Shown here piece after piece: positions 11,297 to 24,567 of a DNA stretch of 64,000 nt (positions are counted from its first letter, which is position 1; each line of letters begins with the position of its first letter). The notes beneath the pieces are model-generated. The model worked only from the letters and a program-made list of their open reading frames with translations, was not told the origin of the DNA and did not search any database. Source of the stretch: Brachionus rotundiformis (Eukaryota > Rotifera > Eurotatoria > Ploima > Brachionidae); NCBI GenBank assembly GCA_016802295.1, contig JAESIW010000137.1:6097327-6161326 (forward strand). Reading direction: 5' to 3'. The position numbers were made by a program, and so were the translations under genes.

Positions 11297-12387
11297 ATTA
11301 TTTCAATTATTTTAGTTATTTAATAAATTTTTTTTTGCCTTACTAAAGTTTTAAATTGGGTTAGTTTAAAAAGTACTTATTTATAGATTCTGACAAAAAA
11401 TTATGAAGTAATTTTGTGTTTATTGATTAATAAATAAATAAATAAATCCAAGAGATAAATACTGTAAAAACAGAGAAACTAATGCGAATTATAAAAGTAT
11501 ATTTAATTATTCCCTTACAGATTGATACTTTTCCCATGAGTAGAAAATAATCAAACAATTTCACCAGAAAATATACAAAATTTTGGGATTTGTGCTCTAT
11601 TTAAAATTTATTTTATTTTAATTTTGGTTAAATTTGGCATTAAAAATGGCTTGAAAGTTATTTCCCATCTTTTATAGATTTTTATTACTTTTTCTGTACA
11701 AAAATTCGACTCTGTTTAATTTAGTTTTAAATTTATTTATAAGCTAAGAATTGTTTTAATCTTTAAAAAAATAGGAAAAAAAAGGCATTTAATTAATATT
11801 AATTTAAAATTAATTATGCTTAGCTCTTAGAATGGATTAGGTGACGCTGATAAAATGATAAATTTTTTTTTAATTCGATCATATTTCAAATTTAAATAAG
11901 CATTGATTTAAGAAAAAATCTTGATTTAAAATTATATTCTATTATTTGGTAATAAATTCAATTGTATTTTTTTTAAGAATTCAGGGCTTTGGTACTTTCT
12001 GGAATTTTCATTTTTTTTGCTAATTTATTAGTTATCATTAGATAATTACAAAACTTTATAAATAAATATTTAACTGTTTTTGTTGTCTTGATTATACTTT
12101 CAATTTTTTTCTCTTAATTTGTGACTAATTAATCACATGAGTCATTTATTGAAAATTATATATTTTGAATACTTTTTAAGACTACTTAATATTTATTTTT
12201 AAATACTAAACAAAATATAATTTTGTTTTTAAAAAAATCTTGAGAATTCATATCGTGAGCACTTTAATTTCACGATTTTTTAAAAACATAAAAATTAGAT
12301 CGTTTATAATATAAATTAATTAATTAATTAAGAAATTAAAATTAATTCGAAAAAAATCTCTTTAGCTTTTTTTTTTAATTTAATTAT
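11297..12387. other. Intergenic between two converging genes
   Basis: 1.1 kb of A+T-rich sequence between the 3' ends of the RabGGTase gene (+) and the TMEM26-like gene (-). Several AATAAA-type signals are visible but no genes. Confidence 0.5.
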
Positions 12388-13518
12388 CTAATAAACTTTA
12401 AATTTAATTTCATTATTCAGTATGTCTATTTCTTTTAAATTATTTCTTGATATATAGTTTGTAATCAAATTGTATATCATGACCATAACTTTAACAAAAA
12501 TAATAATTACTTGTTTGGCTATTAAATAATACATTTCTTTTTTAACAAATTTTAAATTTTTTAAAATAACTAAACGAAGCATTAAAAAAGGCAAATCAGC
12601 TAGAACTATTTGAACTATTAAACGGAAATAAAAATTATCTGTTATTTTTCGTAAGAGTGAAATCTTTGGTCCATCAAATGATTGAGAATCCGGAAATATA
12701 TTAAGCGAAATGGGAAGTAATGCTCCATTGCTTACCAGAATACCAGCTATTCTAATCTTGTTTGATAAATTTAGCCTTGGATCTCTACACATATTAATTG
12801 TGGAATAGATATCAAAAATTGTGTTAAATGAAAATTCAACTAAGCTGCTAATGGCTCCCCATGTCAAATTTGCTTGTGGTATAAAAACTCTGCATACCAT
12901 CAGAGTCAAACAAAACAATGCTTCATGCTTTTCCAACATTGAGGAATAAAATTCTTTCTCAGAAATTTTCGACCATTCATTATCGCTAACAAATTTTTGA
13001 TCTATTTTGAGTGTTAAATTTGGTAAAATCACATCTGAATCTCTTATGGCCTTGTAATGATGATCAACATGGTGCATGAAATCTGGATTGAAAATTTGAA
13101 GAGTCAAGAAAATTCCATGATTTATTTCAATTAGCCAGAAAGGAATTGAAATGGCACAGATAAAATAAATAATTGATAAGCAACACCATCTATCCTCTAA
13201 ACCTTTTCTCATAAAAGTTACTATTAATCCATCTGCTAATATTAATATTAGAAAAAGTATATTTAAAAGTATTAAATTTTCTTGAAATAAAAATGTTGTT
13301 TCTATAATAAGAAACATTGAATAGGAAATCATTAACAAACGACATAACATTGATTTTATTGAGAGCCAAAATTTTGATTTATATATTTTTAAAATTGTAG
13401 AATTAGGTATATTAATTATTGTATTTTTACGTAAGAATTTTTCATTGTAAAACTCTGGTCGTTGCGGATCAATAAAAGGATCATAAAGTTGAGATTTTAG
13501 CATTATATTATGAGTCAA
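12388..13518 (-). CDS. TMEM26-like multi-pass membrane protein, 376 aa
   Basis: A single-exon gene for a polytopic membrane protein. About eight hydrophobic segments are visible. The N-terminal half includes SMFLIIETTFLFQE and LLNILFLILILADGLIVTFM. The best family match is the C-terminal half: HEALFCLTLMVCRVFIPQ, then SLVEFSFNTIFDIYS, then VLADLPFLMLRLVIL and YYLIAKQVIIIFVKVMVMIY. These correspond to the conserved TMEM26 regions around LIIGRWLLP, DILEF, QDGPFLVVRL and AAKNFLVVVLQLYRLV as I remember them. The molecular function of TMEM26 is poorly known. The luminal or extracellular loop near 150-200 carries a possible N-glycosylation site (NLTL). Assignment is moderately sure. Confidence 0.72.
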   Translation of the reverse strand: MTHNIMLKSQLYDPFIDPQRPEFYNEKFLRKNTIINIPNSTILKIYKSKFWLSIKSMLCRLLMISYSMFLIIETTFLFQENLILLNILFLILILADGLIVTFMRKGLEDRWCCLSIIYFICAISIPFWLIEINHGIFLTLQIFNPDFMHHVDHHYKAIRDSDVILPNLTLKIDQKFVSDNEWSKISEKEFYSSMLEKHEALFCLTLMVCRVFIPQANLTWGAISSLVEFSFNTIFDIYSTINMCRDPRLNLSNKIRIAGILVSNGALLPISLNIFPDSQSFDGPKISLLRKITDNFYFRLIVQIVLADLPFLMLRLVILKNLKFVKKEMYYLIAKQVIIIFVKVMVMIYNLITNYISRNNLKEIDILNNEIKFKVY

Positions 13519-15391
13519 TATTCTTAAGAATAATTTTGTGTATTATTTATCGGTCTCTAGGAGATCTTGAAAAAAAATATCGACTTTTAATTTCTTAAAA
13601 TTTAAAAGTACTAAAAGTTAGGTTCAAAAATTAATTTTGTTTTTTGCTAAACTAGAATTTTTATTTTAATTATTTATAATAGTCACCATTTGCGTAAATA
13701 AGTTTTAAAAAGAAAGTATTTCAAATTAAAAAATTCTAATAGTATTTTTAAGAAAATATATTTATTTAATTTTTTAATAGATAAATTAATTTTAAAATTA
13801 CAGATAAAAAAGATTCTTGATTAAATAACTATAAGATAAAATAAAAGGAAGAAAGACTAAAAAACTAGGACTAAACACCCTAAAAGTGAAGTGAAAGAGA
13901 GGTGATCTTATCAAAAATTTCAAGATTAGTAAAGGATATAGCAAAGTTGACTAGCATAACCCGAGTATACTAATGAGTTCATTGTTTTCGGATGACTCTG
14001 CTGGTAACATTCTATGCCTGTTGTGGCTAATATTATTATTAAGGTCATGATAATATCTTATTGATTTAACCAAAGTTGAAGGCCTCACTAATTTTTAATT
14101 ATTTATCATATCAATTAATATCTCAATTGAAAGAAATCTTTATAAATAGATTTTTTCAAAATTAAAAAATGTATACTCAAAACATGAATCCAAAATTTAA
14201 ATTAAAAATGTTATTTTTAGTTTTGATTCGAATTGAAGTCTAATAAAACTATTTTTTCTAATAAAATAGTATAAAGCTCAAATTTCAATCTAACAAAAAA
14301 ATTTTATTTACTTAATAAAACTTTAATGTGAATTTAATAATTCTTTAAATGATCTATTAAAAAAATTGCGTCAAAGCTTGTTATTTTAAGAAATTTTAGC
14401 AATTATTTAATTATTATTTCATTTGAAATAAATTAATAAATATGTGTCTTCTAAGAATTTTTTTATTTAGCTCTCAATGAATAAATTGAGAGATAATTTT
14501 TTATAAAATAGTCAAAAAGACTGTAAAAAAAGATTATCAGAATTAAATTTCAAATTTTTATGTAATTATCAATCAATGCTCATACAAAGGTATTTTAAAA
14601 ACATATGTAACTTTATTGTATCAGAAATAATCCGACTCCTAAAGTATGTTGGCAACAGAGAATTGTTTATTTTAACAAAAAGTTGGTATCATAGATGAAT
14701 ATAGTATGCAACATTGATGTAAAACAAAGCTTAATTGCATTTAATTGTTATTTAATTTTGAAAAAAAAATACGAATGAAACCGTTTAAAAGTAGACTTTT
14801 TGTTTAATTCATAAAAGAAAACAAATAAGCATTTTTGTTTTATTTAACATGGCCTCCAATGACATTGTTTTAATTAAAGTTTTTTAATAAAACATTATTC
14901 TGGAAAGATTTTCGGGAGAAAAAAACATCTTTTTAAACCCAAATAAAAGAAGTAACTATAGTTACAATTCAATGCTAACTAACTGGCATTTAAAATGAGA
15001 AACTTTTCTGGCTGTCTCTCGATCAATGAATTTAATTAGTTAACGTTTTGAAACAAAATTCTTAATTAATGGGAAAAAGTGATTTTTTGCTTGCATTTTG
15101 TTCCTCCATCATTTTTCTGATTAATTAAAATTTTCAAATCCCTTTACTTTATGGAAGACATGAATTTAAAAGAAGCAGTCATTATGGTATAAAATTAGAC
15201 TTGAGTTTTATTTTGAATTTTCTTTAAATTAAAAGAATTAAACCATATCTTTGGAATATTAATAGCAATAAAATTTATTCCAAATTTACCTTTTTAGATT
15301 TTATTAATTCTTTTTCTATTTGGAATAATTGAAACTTAAATACTCTGAGAAGCATAGGCACCTATTGGTGTAGAGGTAACTAAATTCGTCA
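13519..15391. other. Intergenic, divergent flank, 1.9 kb
   Basis: Separates two divergently transcribed genes. A slightly less A+T-rich patch near 13900-14050 has no open frame or repeat that I can support. Nothing else is seen. Confidence 0.45.
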
Positions 15392-15966
15392 ATGAGTCAA
15401 GAAAAAAGATCAACCAACATATCGGTTGAGAATATTCAACCAATAAGTCCGAATTATCAGAGAAATATTAATTACCAAAATGCAAATCAAACTCCTAGAG
15501 TAAATGGGAGAAGTACTCAGAGAAATGATTTGCAAGGCCAGTACCAAACACCACGCCAGTTGAACAGCTCTCAGTCGCCAACACGTTTTGGAGAAGGTAC
15601 GCGCATAGCAAAAAGAGAACTGTGGTGGAAGGAACCACCTGCATCACAAGTAAAAATTCAATCAGGTCAAGCATTCAGACCTCAAAATGTTGGACCAAAA
15701 GTAGACAATCGAAACCTAAACTACCAAATTCCAGTATCGCAGAAAACTATTGAAAGAAACAAGTTAGAATGGAGAGCTCAACCAACTGTGGATACATGGG
15801 GAAATTTCAAGCATCAACCACAGGGTAATTTTAAACTTTATTTTCTCGGTTTTTTTGTTTAAATTAATTGAATTAAGGCGGAGGTAAAAAATATCCTTCT
15901 GAAAGTTTACAATGGCAAGCTCAACCAAAAGTTGACTCTGGATTTATTTATTATTTTGAGCAATGA
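15392..15966 (+). CDS. Short tau/MAP2/MAP4-type microtubule-binding repeat protein, 173 aa
   Basis: Exons are 15392..15824 and 15878..15966 with a 53 bp intron (gtaatt...attaag). The N-terminal 70 residues are Asn/Gln/Ser-rich and disordered. The C-terminus shows the tubulin-binding repeat pattern of the tau family (Pfam Tubulin-binding): VDTWGNFKHQPQGGGKK (near 133-149), then SESLQWQAQPKVDSGF and an end in YYFEQ. These align with tau's K-I-G-S-x-x-N-x-x-H-x-P-G-G-G repeat followed by its K-x-D-x-G tail. An earlier unit (GPKVDNRNLNYQIP...KLEWRAQ, near 101-130) is degenerate. The GGG is created by the splice junction, which supports the exon model. The protein probably binds the microtubule lattice. 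At 173 aa it is far shorter than vertebrate tau or nematode PTL-1. Confidence 0.68.
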
Positions 15967-18667
15967 ATTAATTCAGCTAATGCACTTTTTGTCATTTTAC
16001 AAAAAAACTTTTAGAAAAATTAACTTTTTCTAATGTAAATTTAGCTTTTATACAAGTCGGGCTTTATTTTTTAACTAATTATTTTAATAAACACTATTCA
16101 TTAACATGAGATTATTTTAATTTTTTCGAATATTTTTTCCAAAATATTATTCCTAATGTATAAAATTTAAATTTTATTTATACACCGAATGAAGTCTTAT
16201 AAATTTATTTAAAATTTAACAAACAAGTTAGCTTTATTTAGTTTCTGATTTTGGGTTGGGGTTAGATTTGTTAGATTCAGGCACAGACGATTTGAAGAAA
16301 TAAATAGGATTAACTGTTTTCTAATGCGATACTAAACTAAAAGCACTTATTATTTAATTTTTGTTATTATACAGTATTAAAATAAGTTTTTCTACTAGTT
16401 ATTAATGGATAATATCAATATTTCAGTTTTTTTTAAATTTTTTATGGAAATTTTCGAAATTTTAATTCCATTTATAATTCTAGTTAAATTTTGATTAGAT
16501 TAAATTATTTTGTTCTCAAATTTAGTTGAAAATTTATATAATAATCAATAAAATATCTACAGCTTATTATCAAAATTAAGAAATATTTTAGAAAATAGCT
16601 ACTTCATTTATTAAAAAATTTTTTTAAAAAAAGATTTTTGTAGAAGAATTTTGTAAAAAAAGTTCTATCTATTTTAAAAATCTGATAAAAAATCGCAAAA
16701 TATAAAAATAAATTAAAAAGATAAAAATAAATCAAGAATATAAAAATTTTTAAAAAATGGCTAATTCAGTCGAGTAGCAAATCTCTGAGTGATTGATGAG
16801 AGCAATGTCCAATACAGTCGAACGGCGGAAAATTTTTGACAGTTTGAACGAAAATGGTAATTTAATTTGAAAAAAAAACAAAAAAAAAAATGGAACAAGG
16901 GATCTTTGTTTAATGGTTCTATGCGCCACAAGCACTCAATAGTTTTATATGTCTAATGAGTAATATTGCACTAATATTTTTGGAACCTTTTTGGGAGCTA
17001 GAATTTAAACAATTCTTTTGAATAATTAACAGTATTTATTTTTATGACTTAAGGGAATAATTCTAGCTCAATACCTTAAATTTCAAAAAATTTGTTTTTT
17101 GTTTAAATGAAATTCAGTATTCTTAAAATAAGTCACTAACGAAATTCATTAAGGAAACAATATATTTGTAAGATATTCAAAAATCAAATAACCATAATTG
17201 ACAGAACCTCTTAATCATTGTCATTTGATACTATTATTATTACTTTTTTTATTATTATTTATTTTTTAATCTATTAGATCTTAACAATATTAAATTTTTT
17301 TTAATTTTGTTTTCAATTTTTTTAGTAGATAAATCTTGTAAAATAATTCTTATGCTATTCGAACGATCCTAGGTAACTTTCGTAATACATATTTTTTACA
17401 CTAAAAAACTCAAGAAGTTTTTGAACTTCTTTTTAAATAAATAGTCATCTTAATTAAATAGTATTTTTTAATATTTATATTTAAACAATCATCTTGTCAA
17501 TCTCTAACTAATTTATAAAATTCAATTTCTCTAAAATATTACATAAAGATAAACAGCTCTGTAGCCGGATAAAAAACTCCTTAGGAGGAAGGATGTTTGT
17601 CTAATGTTACGGAACAAAATTTTTTATTATAGTATCCATTGGAAATAATTAGAATGCATATTAATGAAAATGAATACTTCGAAGTATTGAGGATGTGATT
17701 TCTGATCAGAAATCAATCTCTAACTTTTGATGTTTTTAAAATGATTCTTTAGCGAATCATTGATTTTTCTTTAACTGCCTACTTTTTTATTCACTAAAAA
17801 AAATAAAATAATATAAAGAATTTTTGAAGCTACAAATAGCTCAATAGAAATTTTTTAGATTTTCGTTTTATTTTAAAATTTTTGACGCTAATAGAAGAGG
17901 TAAAGACAATGAAATTGTTTTAATAATTTAATACTTTTTTACTTTTTGGTATATTTAATTTAATATTTTGATCAAATAGTTCAATTATTTATTTTAATTT
18001 TTTACTAATAATAATTTTTTAATAGTTCTCTAATCTACACCAAACCGAATTTCTAAACCAGGCTTCCGCTCCGAACCCCATTAGATTTTTGGAATAAAGA
18101 TTTAATTAACTCCAAACTACAAAAAGTTAAGGTAAAAAAAGAACGAGGCAAAAATAAAGTAAAATTACCATAAAGTACAAAAAGTACTAAAAGTAAAAGG
18201 GTCTAGAAAAAAAAAACACCAAAAAGTACATAAAAAAATATCTTTTTAATATTTAAATCTAATTGTCTATCCATATACCCTTTTTATCATTAATATCTTT
18301 GTTTGAATTAAGTTCTTTCTATTTCGAATTCAAGTCTTTTACCGTATCATTTAACTGTAGAATTCGAATCAAAAATAGCAACTTAATATAAAAAAGATCG
18401 ATATTTTTATATATACTGTTTGAATAAATACATTCATCAATTAAATCCACAGTCAAAGAATAACAAATATTTTTTTTCTATGAAAAATAATCTTAAACAT
18501 ATTAAAATTAAAGTTTCAATTAATTAATTGTAATAAAAATATTTTCTGAAAAGAATAAATTATCAACTTTTTAAATTTAAAAAATAATATCTCATTTTTT
18601 TTATTTTTGCTGATGCAGTTAATTTTATTTATAATAATTAAAAAATATCTTAAAAGTAAAATGGAAT
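15967..18667. other. Intergenic between converging genes, 2.7 kb
   Basis: No gene supported. A 61-codon frame at 16750..16935 (-) arises partly from a poly-A run (poly-Phe when read backwards) and was discarded. The region holds the 3' flanks of the tau-like gene (+) and INTS7 (-). Confidence 0.5.
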
Positions 18668-21600
18668 TTAAATTTGGATGTCCATTTTTTCAATAGATTC
18701 GCTTTCATTTATATTACGATTTGATGAAATTGGTATTTGATTTGGAACTGAAGCCGCCGCAGCGGCAGTCATCGCGGCAAACATTTTTTGTTTTTTTAAA
18801 TCTTCCTCGACCTTAACTAAAATTTGATGTTTTTCAGTAGATGTGTACCTCCATATCATGTCATTGTTATCCAAAATATACAAATCTACTTGAATTATAT
18901 AATTACCAAAATATGGAAAGTTAACTAGAATGTTTGAACTAAAATAGTCATTCTTTGGCTCTTCGAGCATTGTTTTAACATCTATAAATTTTATATTGCC
19001 AAACTGTATACAAAAATTTAAAAATACAATTTATTCAAATGAGCATTAAAAGTTTACTTTGTTGTCTGGAATACTTTTGCCATCCAATTCAGTAGTTAGG
19101 CAAATTTGAACCTTTTTGACGGTTCTTATTGGAGTTCTTGTTTTGTAAAATTGATTTATTATTCCATCAATTTTGACAACTAATGTTTGATCGTTCCTAA
19201 TTGTTAATATTGAATTGTTTTTTCTATTATTTGGAGTAACAATAAGTTTTATTGATGTTTTTTGAAGTGACGTAAAAAAGGCTCTTGGCAAAGGAATTGG
19301 CAATTGTATAAAATCAATAAAAATTTCTTGAAATTGTCTAATATTCTTTATAACAAAAAGTTAAAATATCTAAAAACTTAAATTTAGAATCAAAAATAAG
19401 AAATACATTTATTCGCGATTCTGTCTCATTGATACAAAGATTTGGCATTTTTTCAATTAAATTTAGCAAAAAATTCTCCATTAGCTTCAATTCAACAGCA
19501 TTTTGAACATATTTTGTACCTTTTTGAGAAAATCCATCTTTAATCGATTCACTCTGTGAAGCATTGCTATTCAAAAAATTGGCATAAAACTCGTCCAAAA
19601 GTTTACTAATATTAATAATAAAAAAATTGGTATTTTTCTTTTTTTAAAGATTACCATTTAGTCTTGGGAGATATTAGAAAATTAATACAGTATATTAAAC
19701 ATTCATTTTGCTTCTTGCATCTTAATTAAAAAATAATTAAAATTTTGAATTTTTCCAAAGGAGAATTTTCTCTTATGTTCTTAATCATTTACCGGAAGAT
19801 ACTTTCTTATTAAAGAGTCAAAATTAATAATAAAAATTCGTGAATTTAGACTGATTAAGAGAGGAAATGTTATTTAAAATTTAAGATAATAGTTCATCAA
19901 TTTAATAAGAGTTCATTTAGGCATTTTTGACGCATTTGTATTTATCATTTAAATTATTTATTGAAATAATATTGATTAGCTATCGGTTTTATTAATGGTA
20001 ATATTTTTTAATTCTTATTTTCAAAATTTAATCTTAAATATAAATATGATAAATTATTTTATCCAATTTTTTCTAATATTTAAATATAGTCTTTGGTTAT
20101 TTCGTTTAGGAAATAATCTTAAACAATTCACCAAATATTTATTTATTAATTTAATTCATTTCAAAGAAATACTTAAGATCTCTGGAGAATTTATTTTGAT
20201 CAAAATTATTCTATTTAATTAAAGAAATTTTCATTTGAAAAAACTAGACTTGGTTATATCAATAAATTTTTGATATATTAAAAGCCGATTTTTATTAATT
20301 TGAGCCTGAAGTTTCTATTTAAACCAATAATTATAATCGATCTAGGCACATAAACCTTAAATCATCTAGCTAAAGATATTCACCTTAGATCTATAATTAT
20401 TAAAATTTTCAATTTTTGCACAATCTGTCACTTACATATTAAGAATATTAATCGTATGTTCATCGGCATCGAAGCATTCGGATATGAAGTCTTTAAATTT
20501 TTGATTTAATTTTTGTAGTTCGACCACACTGTATTTCATTTGCTGGGCTATTCGACCACATCTGGCGAGATTTGCCGATGATTTAAATTGAAATACAGGC
20601 GCTGGAATGGTCCGGTAGGTCAGTAAGCTCATACTTATGTGAATGTATAGTTTAATTTGTTCAGATCTTAATTCACAAAATCGGATTTGAAAACAAGTAT
20701 TTGGGTTTTCCAGAACAGACAGATAGTTAGAATGAGTCAGGCACCTTGAGCAGAGGGATTTAAAAAGCATTTGAGCACGTGTGTAGTCATCAAAAGATTG
20801 GTTAAGTTTGACCATCAGATCTGAAAAGTTTTCAAATCCAGTTTTTACCAAAGCTGACTCAGCTTTGCAAATTAATGACATAAATTCCAGCCAGCTTTTG
20901 TAGCCTAGGTCATTTGTGGACATGTTTTTGATTGCACCTGTCATCAAAATAGACAAGTGTTGATAAATTTTTTCAGACAAGTTGTAATGCGTATACCGGA
21001 CACACATCCTACATAATTTGTACAATGACCATAAGTCTTTTTGATGTCGTTTGACAAAATTTTCAACCAAATTTTGTATATAATCTACCTCTGGTTCAAC
21101 TGAATAGAAATATCGAACCTGTAGCTCCAAGATCAAATTCAATGTTTTTAACTTAAAGGATTTTTTTAAGGCAAATTTTTTCTTAAAGACAGCTTACCTG
21201 AAGATTAGTATCTAAATTTTGCTCTACCAATTTTTCGAAAAGATCCTTTATTAAGCTCAATTTTTCATAAATAGTGTCATTGTTGGAATTTGTTCCATTT
21301 TCTAACTCTCTCTCATTTTTTTCAGTTCCTGTTTCTATAGAATTTGGAATTAGTGTTCCGTTTGTGTCTTGATAACTGCATAAAACCAACAGTGTTTCGA
21401 TGTAATAACTAATTGTATATTTATCTTAAATATTTTTAAAATTAGTCTTAGATAATTTTTGCTCTTGGCATTTGAGCACTTATTCCAACAGTGTTGTTTA
21501 TTTTTGGACTATTTAATTTTAGAATTTAGTATTTAAATTTAAGCCTTTTATTGGATTAAAAAGATATTTTAAGTTGATTGCTTTCCCTTAGGAATAAGAT

Positions 21601-24474
21601 AACTAGGGAATGATTTAATTCCTTTGTTCAAATGGAATGAACTTAATTGTGAATTTAGGAATAAATTATTTTAAGAAAATTTTGTTTATTTTAATAATAC
21701 AAGCCTTAATTTAGTTAAATTTATGACGTAAATAAAATTGATATTTTGAAAATTTTTCATTATTATTCTTTAATTAATGTAGATTTTTCACTAATTAAAA
21801 AAACTCTCGAAAACCATCGAGAAACTAGAGAATTAAATTAAACACCTTAATTACGAAATAGTTACAAAATTTAGTTTTCGACTATAACAAAATTAGATAT
21901 CAATAAAGCTTTCATTTTAGTTTGTTTCATATTAAGATAAATTTCAAGTTACTGAGACTTAAATTTTATCGAGTGTAATAAAATTTTTAAGATATCAATT
22001 TAAAAAAATTGGTTTAGGAAAAATTTTAAATAAATGAATCAGGTTTCATTAACTTATTAACAAAATTCGGATAATAAAGATTAAATTGAAATAATATCGA
22101 CCTAAATTTTACTAATGAATATATATTTTTTAATTACATAAAACCGTTCATGTCTTAGAAAAAGACTTAACTTTAACAATTTAGGAGAAATAGGATTCTA
22201 ATTTTTCTTAAGTTAATTAAGCTTAAAAAATAAGTTCGGAAATTGATTCAAGAATAGATTAACTACAATTTTAATTGCCAAAAAAAGTTTTTTTACTTGA
22301 GTGCTTGAATAAAATTTGGTAAAGAAAGTTCCAAGTAAGTTAAAAACTTATTTGGCTAGGAGTTATATTTTATTTAAATCAATAAAAAATAAATAACTTG
22401 AAAAAAAATTGTTTGCTTACAATTTTAAGGAGATTTCAAAAAAAAATTTTTCCTTTTTAAGAATATTTTTTTCGTTTAAAAATATCCTGATAATTCTAGT
22501 GTTAAGCTATTTTGTGATAAAAATCAAATGTTTTGTCTTAAATTAGATCTGACTCAACGAAATAAATATTTATCTAAGATGAGAATCAGAATTAGATAGA
22601 CTTGATTAGTCCTAGTCAACTGTCATTAGACATGAAACATAACATGACTTTATATAATACAAAATGATTAAATAACTAGGCTCGTGGTTGTTTCATATGA
22701 GTTATGATCTAAATTAAATAATAAAAATCTTTATGATGCTTTCACTAACAAAATAATTTCAGACTAAGCTTTTTAATTGATTAAATAATAAAATTTTAAA
22801 ACTTACTAAATGAATTAATCAAACAAATTATAAATTTAAATAGTTCTTTAAAATAGCTTTCGTTATTCATTCCGAGTAAATCAATCAAACACTTAAGAGC
22901 TTTGGGCAAAATTTTTATGTAGTAGTCCAAATTTGACTCAAAATTGGAATCCATTGAATCCAAATTCTGGATAGCTTCGTCGGTATCTATCACAATTGAA
23001 TATAAGCCATTTTTAGTAAGTTCAAAAAAGTTTTCATGTTGCTCTGTTTGGCAGCCATATCTTTTGGCAAAAAGCAACGAATTACTCGAAAGAATACAAA
23101 AATTAAACGCTATATTTTTAGTTTCATCAAAAATCAAGGATTGAATTAATTTTTTAAAATTTTGAATTGATTCTTTATCTTCATTTTCTTTTTTGAATAC
23201 ATCGAGAAAAAAAATACTTGAATTTTTAGCCAGCTCGATCAATATTTCACAAGACTTTATTACCAAGTTAGTATATCTTGTACGTTTTGATATATAATCT
23301 ATCAGACTGGATATGTTTTCATTGCTCCAAAGATGAGACACCTTATTTGCCAGTATATAAAGATTTTCCAAAATTGATAGTTGAATTTTCTTTCTAGGTT
23401 CTTCAGATAGCTGTTTTAAATAAAATGTCAACTAAAATTTGGAAAAAATTAATTTTATGTAATTAAATAATCAAAATCTGATAAGAATTTTATTTAAATT
23501 TGTGATTTAATAAAAATTCAATAATAAAAATGTGTTTATTACCGTATCGGGTATATTGGTTAGGCTTTTGCAAGCTATCTGAGCAAGTGTGCTTAATATA
23601 ATTTTACATGTGTCTTCTCTGGCAAATGAGCCATATATTGATTTGCATAAATCTGAAGCTTTCGAAGACAAATTTGTATCATGATGCATATGTATGAGAA
23701 GAGATATAAGTCTCATTTTGCGACTTAAAGGTGTATGAATAGCTTCTATCATTTCTGAGATTCTGTCGATCAACGAAGCGGCAAAATATCTATTTAAGAA
23801 TTTTAAAATGTTTATTTTATAAATTTTTGATCAATATATCTTATAAAGAAGATTACTTAGATAGGGAACAAAATTTATTAGCGGCATAGAAAGCCTCCTT
23901 GGCCTCAGTTTCATCATTAGATTCAAGAGCTAGACGAATACTATGCTGAACATTATGTTTCTCGCTGATGATCGGGGATATTTCTCCCAAGGCTCTTAGG
24001 GTTAAAGCTCTACAAATTGAATCGTTACTATGAATATTATAAAATATCAATTTTAAGATTTCTTCTATATTTATTATTTTTGTCAAATGTTTTTGGTTTT
24101 TTTCAATTACTCTGATTACTTGAAGCTTAAGAAAATTGTTTCTTGGAAAAAAAAAGTTAAAATTAAGACATATACCCATTTTGGGTGAAAATAATTTACC
24201 CATTTTGGAAAACTTTTGCTAGTCGGGTAAAGCCACTATTTACAAAAACTGGTAAAGGGTATCGGTCGAAAAGCTCGGTTAGTTTTACAATAGATTCAGA
24301 CTGTTGACCAATGTTTTCAGATAAAAGACCTTAAGGAAGCTAAAAATTTTTAATCAACTATGATATTCTTTATAAACCTTTGTCTAACTCAACCCATAGG
24401 ACATTTAGGTTAAGATCATCGATATTGATATCATTTTGGCTAAAATCTAAATAAACTTCTCCAAATTTATCCAT
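18668..24474 (-). CDS. INTS7: Integrator complex subunit 7, 1049 aa, ten exons
   Basis: INTS7 is an alpha-helical scaffold of the Integrator complex, which cleaves snRNA and other nascent Pol II transcripts in the nucleus. Exons in gene order are 24378..24474, 24200..24329, 23857..24141, 23543..23789, 22807..23431, 21198..21424, 20436..21151, 19407..19605, 19058..19345 and 18668..19003. All phases agree and the sum is 3150 nt. Landmarks shared with human INTS7 as I remember it: VELDKG near the start; VFQNGNNFLKLQVIRV; IHSNDSICRALTLRALGEI; MIEAIHTPLSRKMRLI; IHMHHDTNL; LANKVSHLWSNENI; ARCGRIAQQMKYSV; LPRAFFTSLQKTSIKL; and EPKNDYFSSNILVNF near the C-terminus. The acceptor chosen for exon 6 (21424) is the only one that fixes the phase. 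The long intron before it could hide a small extra exon, because about 70 human residues have no counterpart. Confidence 0.93.
19606..20435 (-). other. INTS7 intron 7, 830 bp
   Basis: Long by the standard of this window. A 75-codon frame on the + strand (19995..20222) is Phe/Ile/Leu-rich, as expected from random A+T-rich DNA, and is not called. Confidence 0.6.
21425..22806 (-). other. INTS7 intron 5, 1382 bp
   Basis: The longest intron of the gene. I looked for the missing HEAT-like segment of INTS7 on the minus strand and saw no open, conserved stretch. Confidence 0.55.
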
Positions 24475-24567
24475 TTTACAAATAAAAATTTCATTATTTT
24501 TTTATAAATTTTTATTTTCAAATTTAGATATCAAAATTATTTTAACAAAATTTCAATTGAAAAAAAA
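24475..24567. promoter_or_regulatory. Bidirectional promoter interval, INTS7 / PH-domain gene
   Basis: Only 93 bp separates the divergent start codons of INTS7 (-, 24474) and the PH-domain gene (+, 24568). Both promoters and both 5' UTRs must lie in, or overlap, this A+T-rich interval. No TATA box is clear. Confidence 0.6.

Noticed and set aside
19995..20222. 75-codon plus-strand frame rich in Phe, Ile and Leu
   Set aside because: Sits in an INTS7 intron and has the composition of random A+T-rich DNA.
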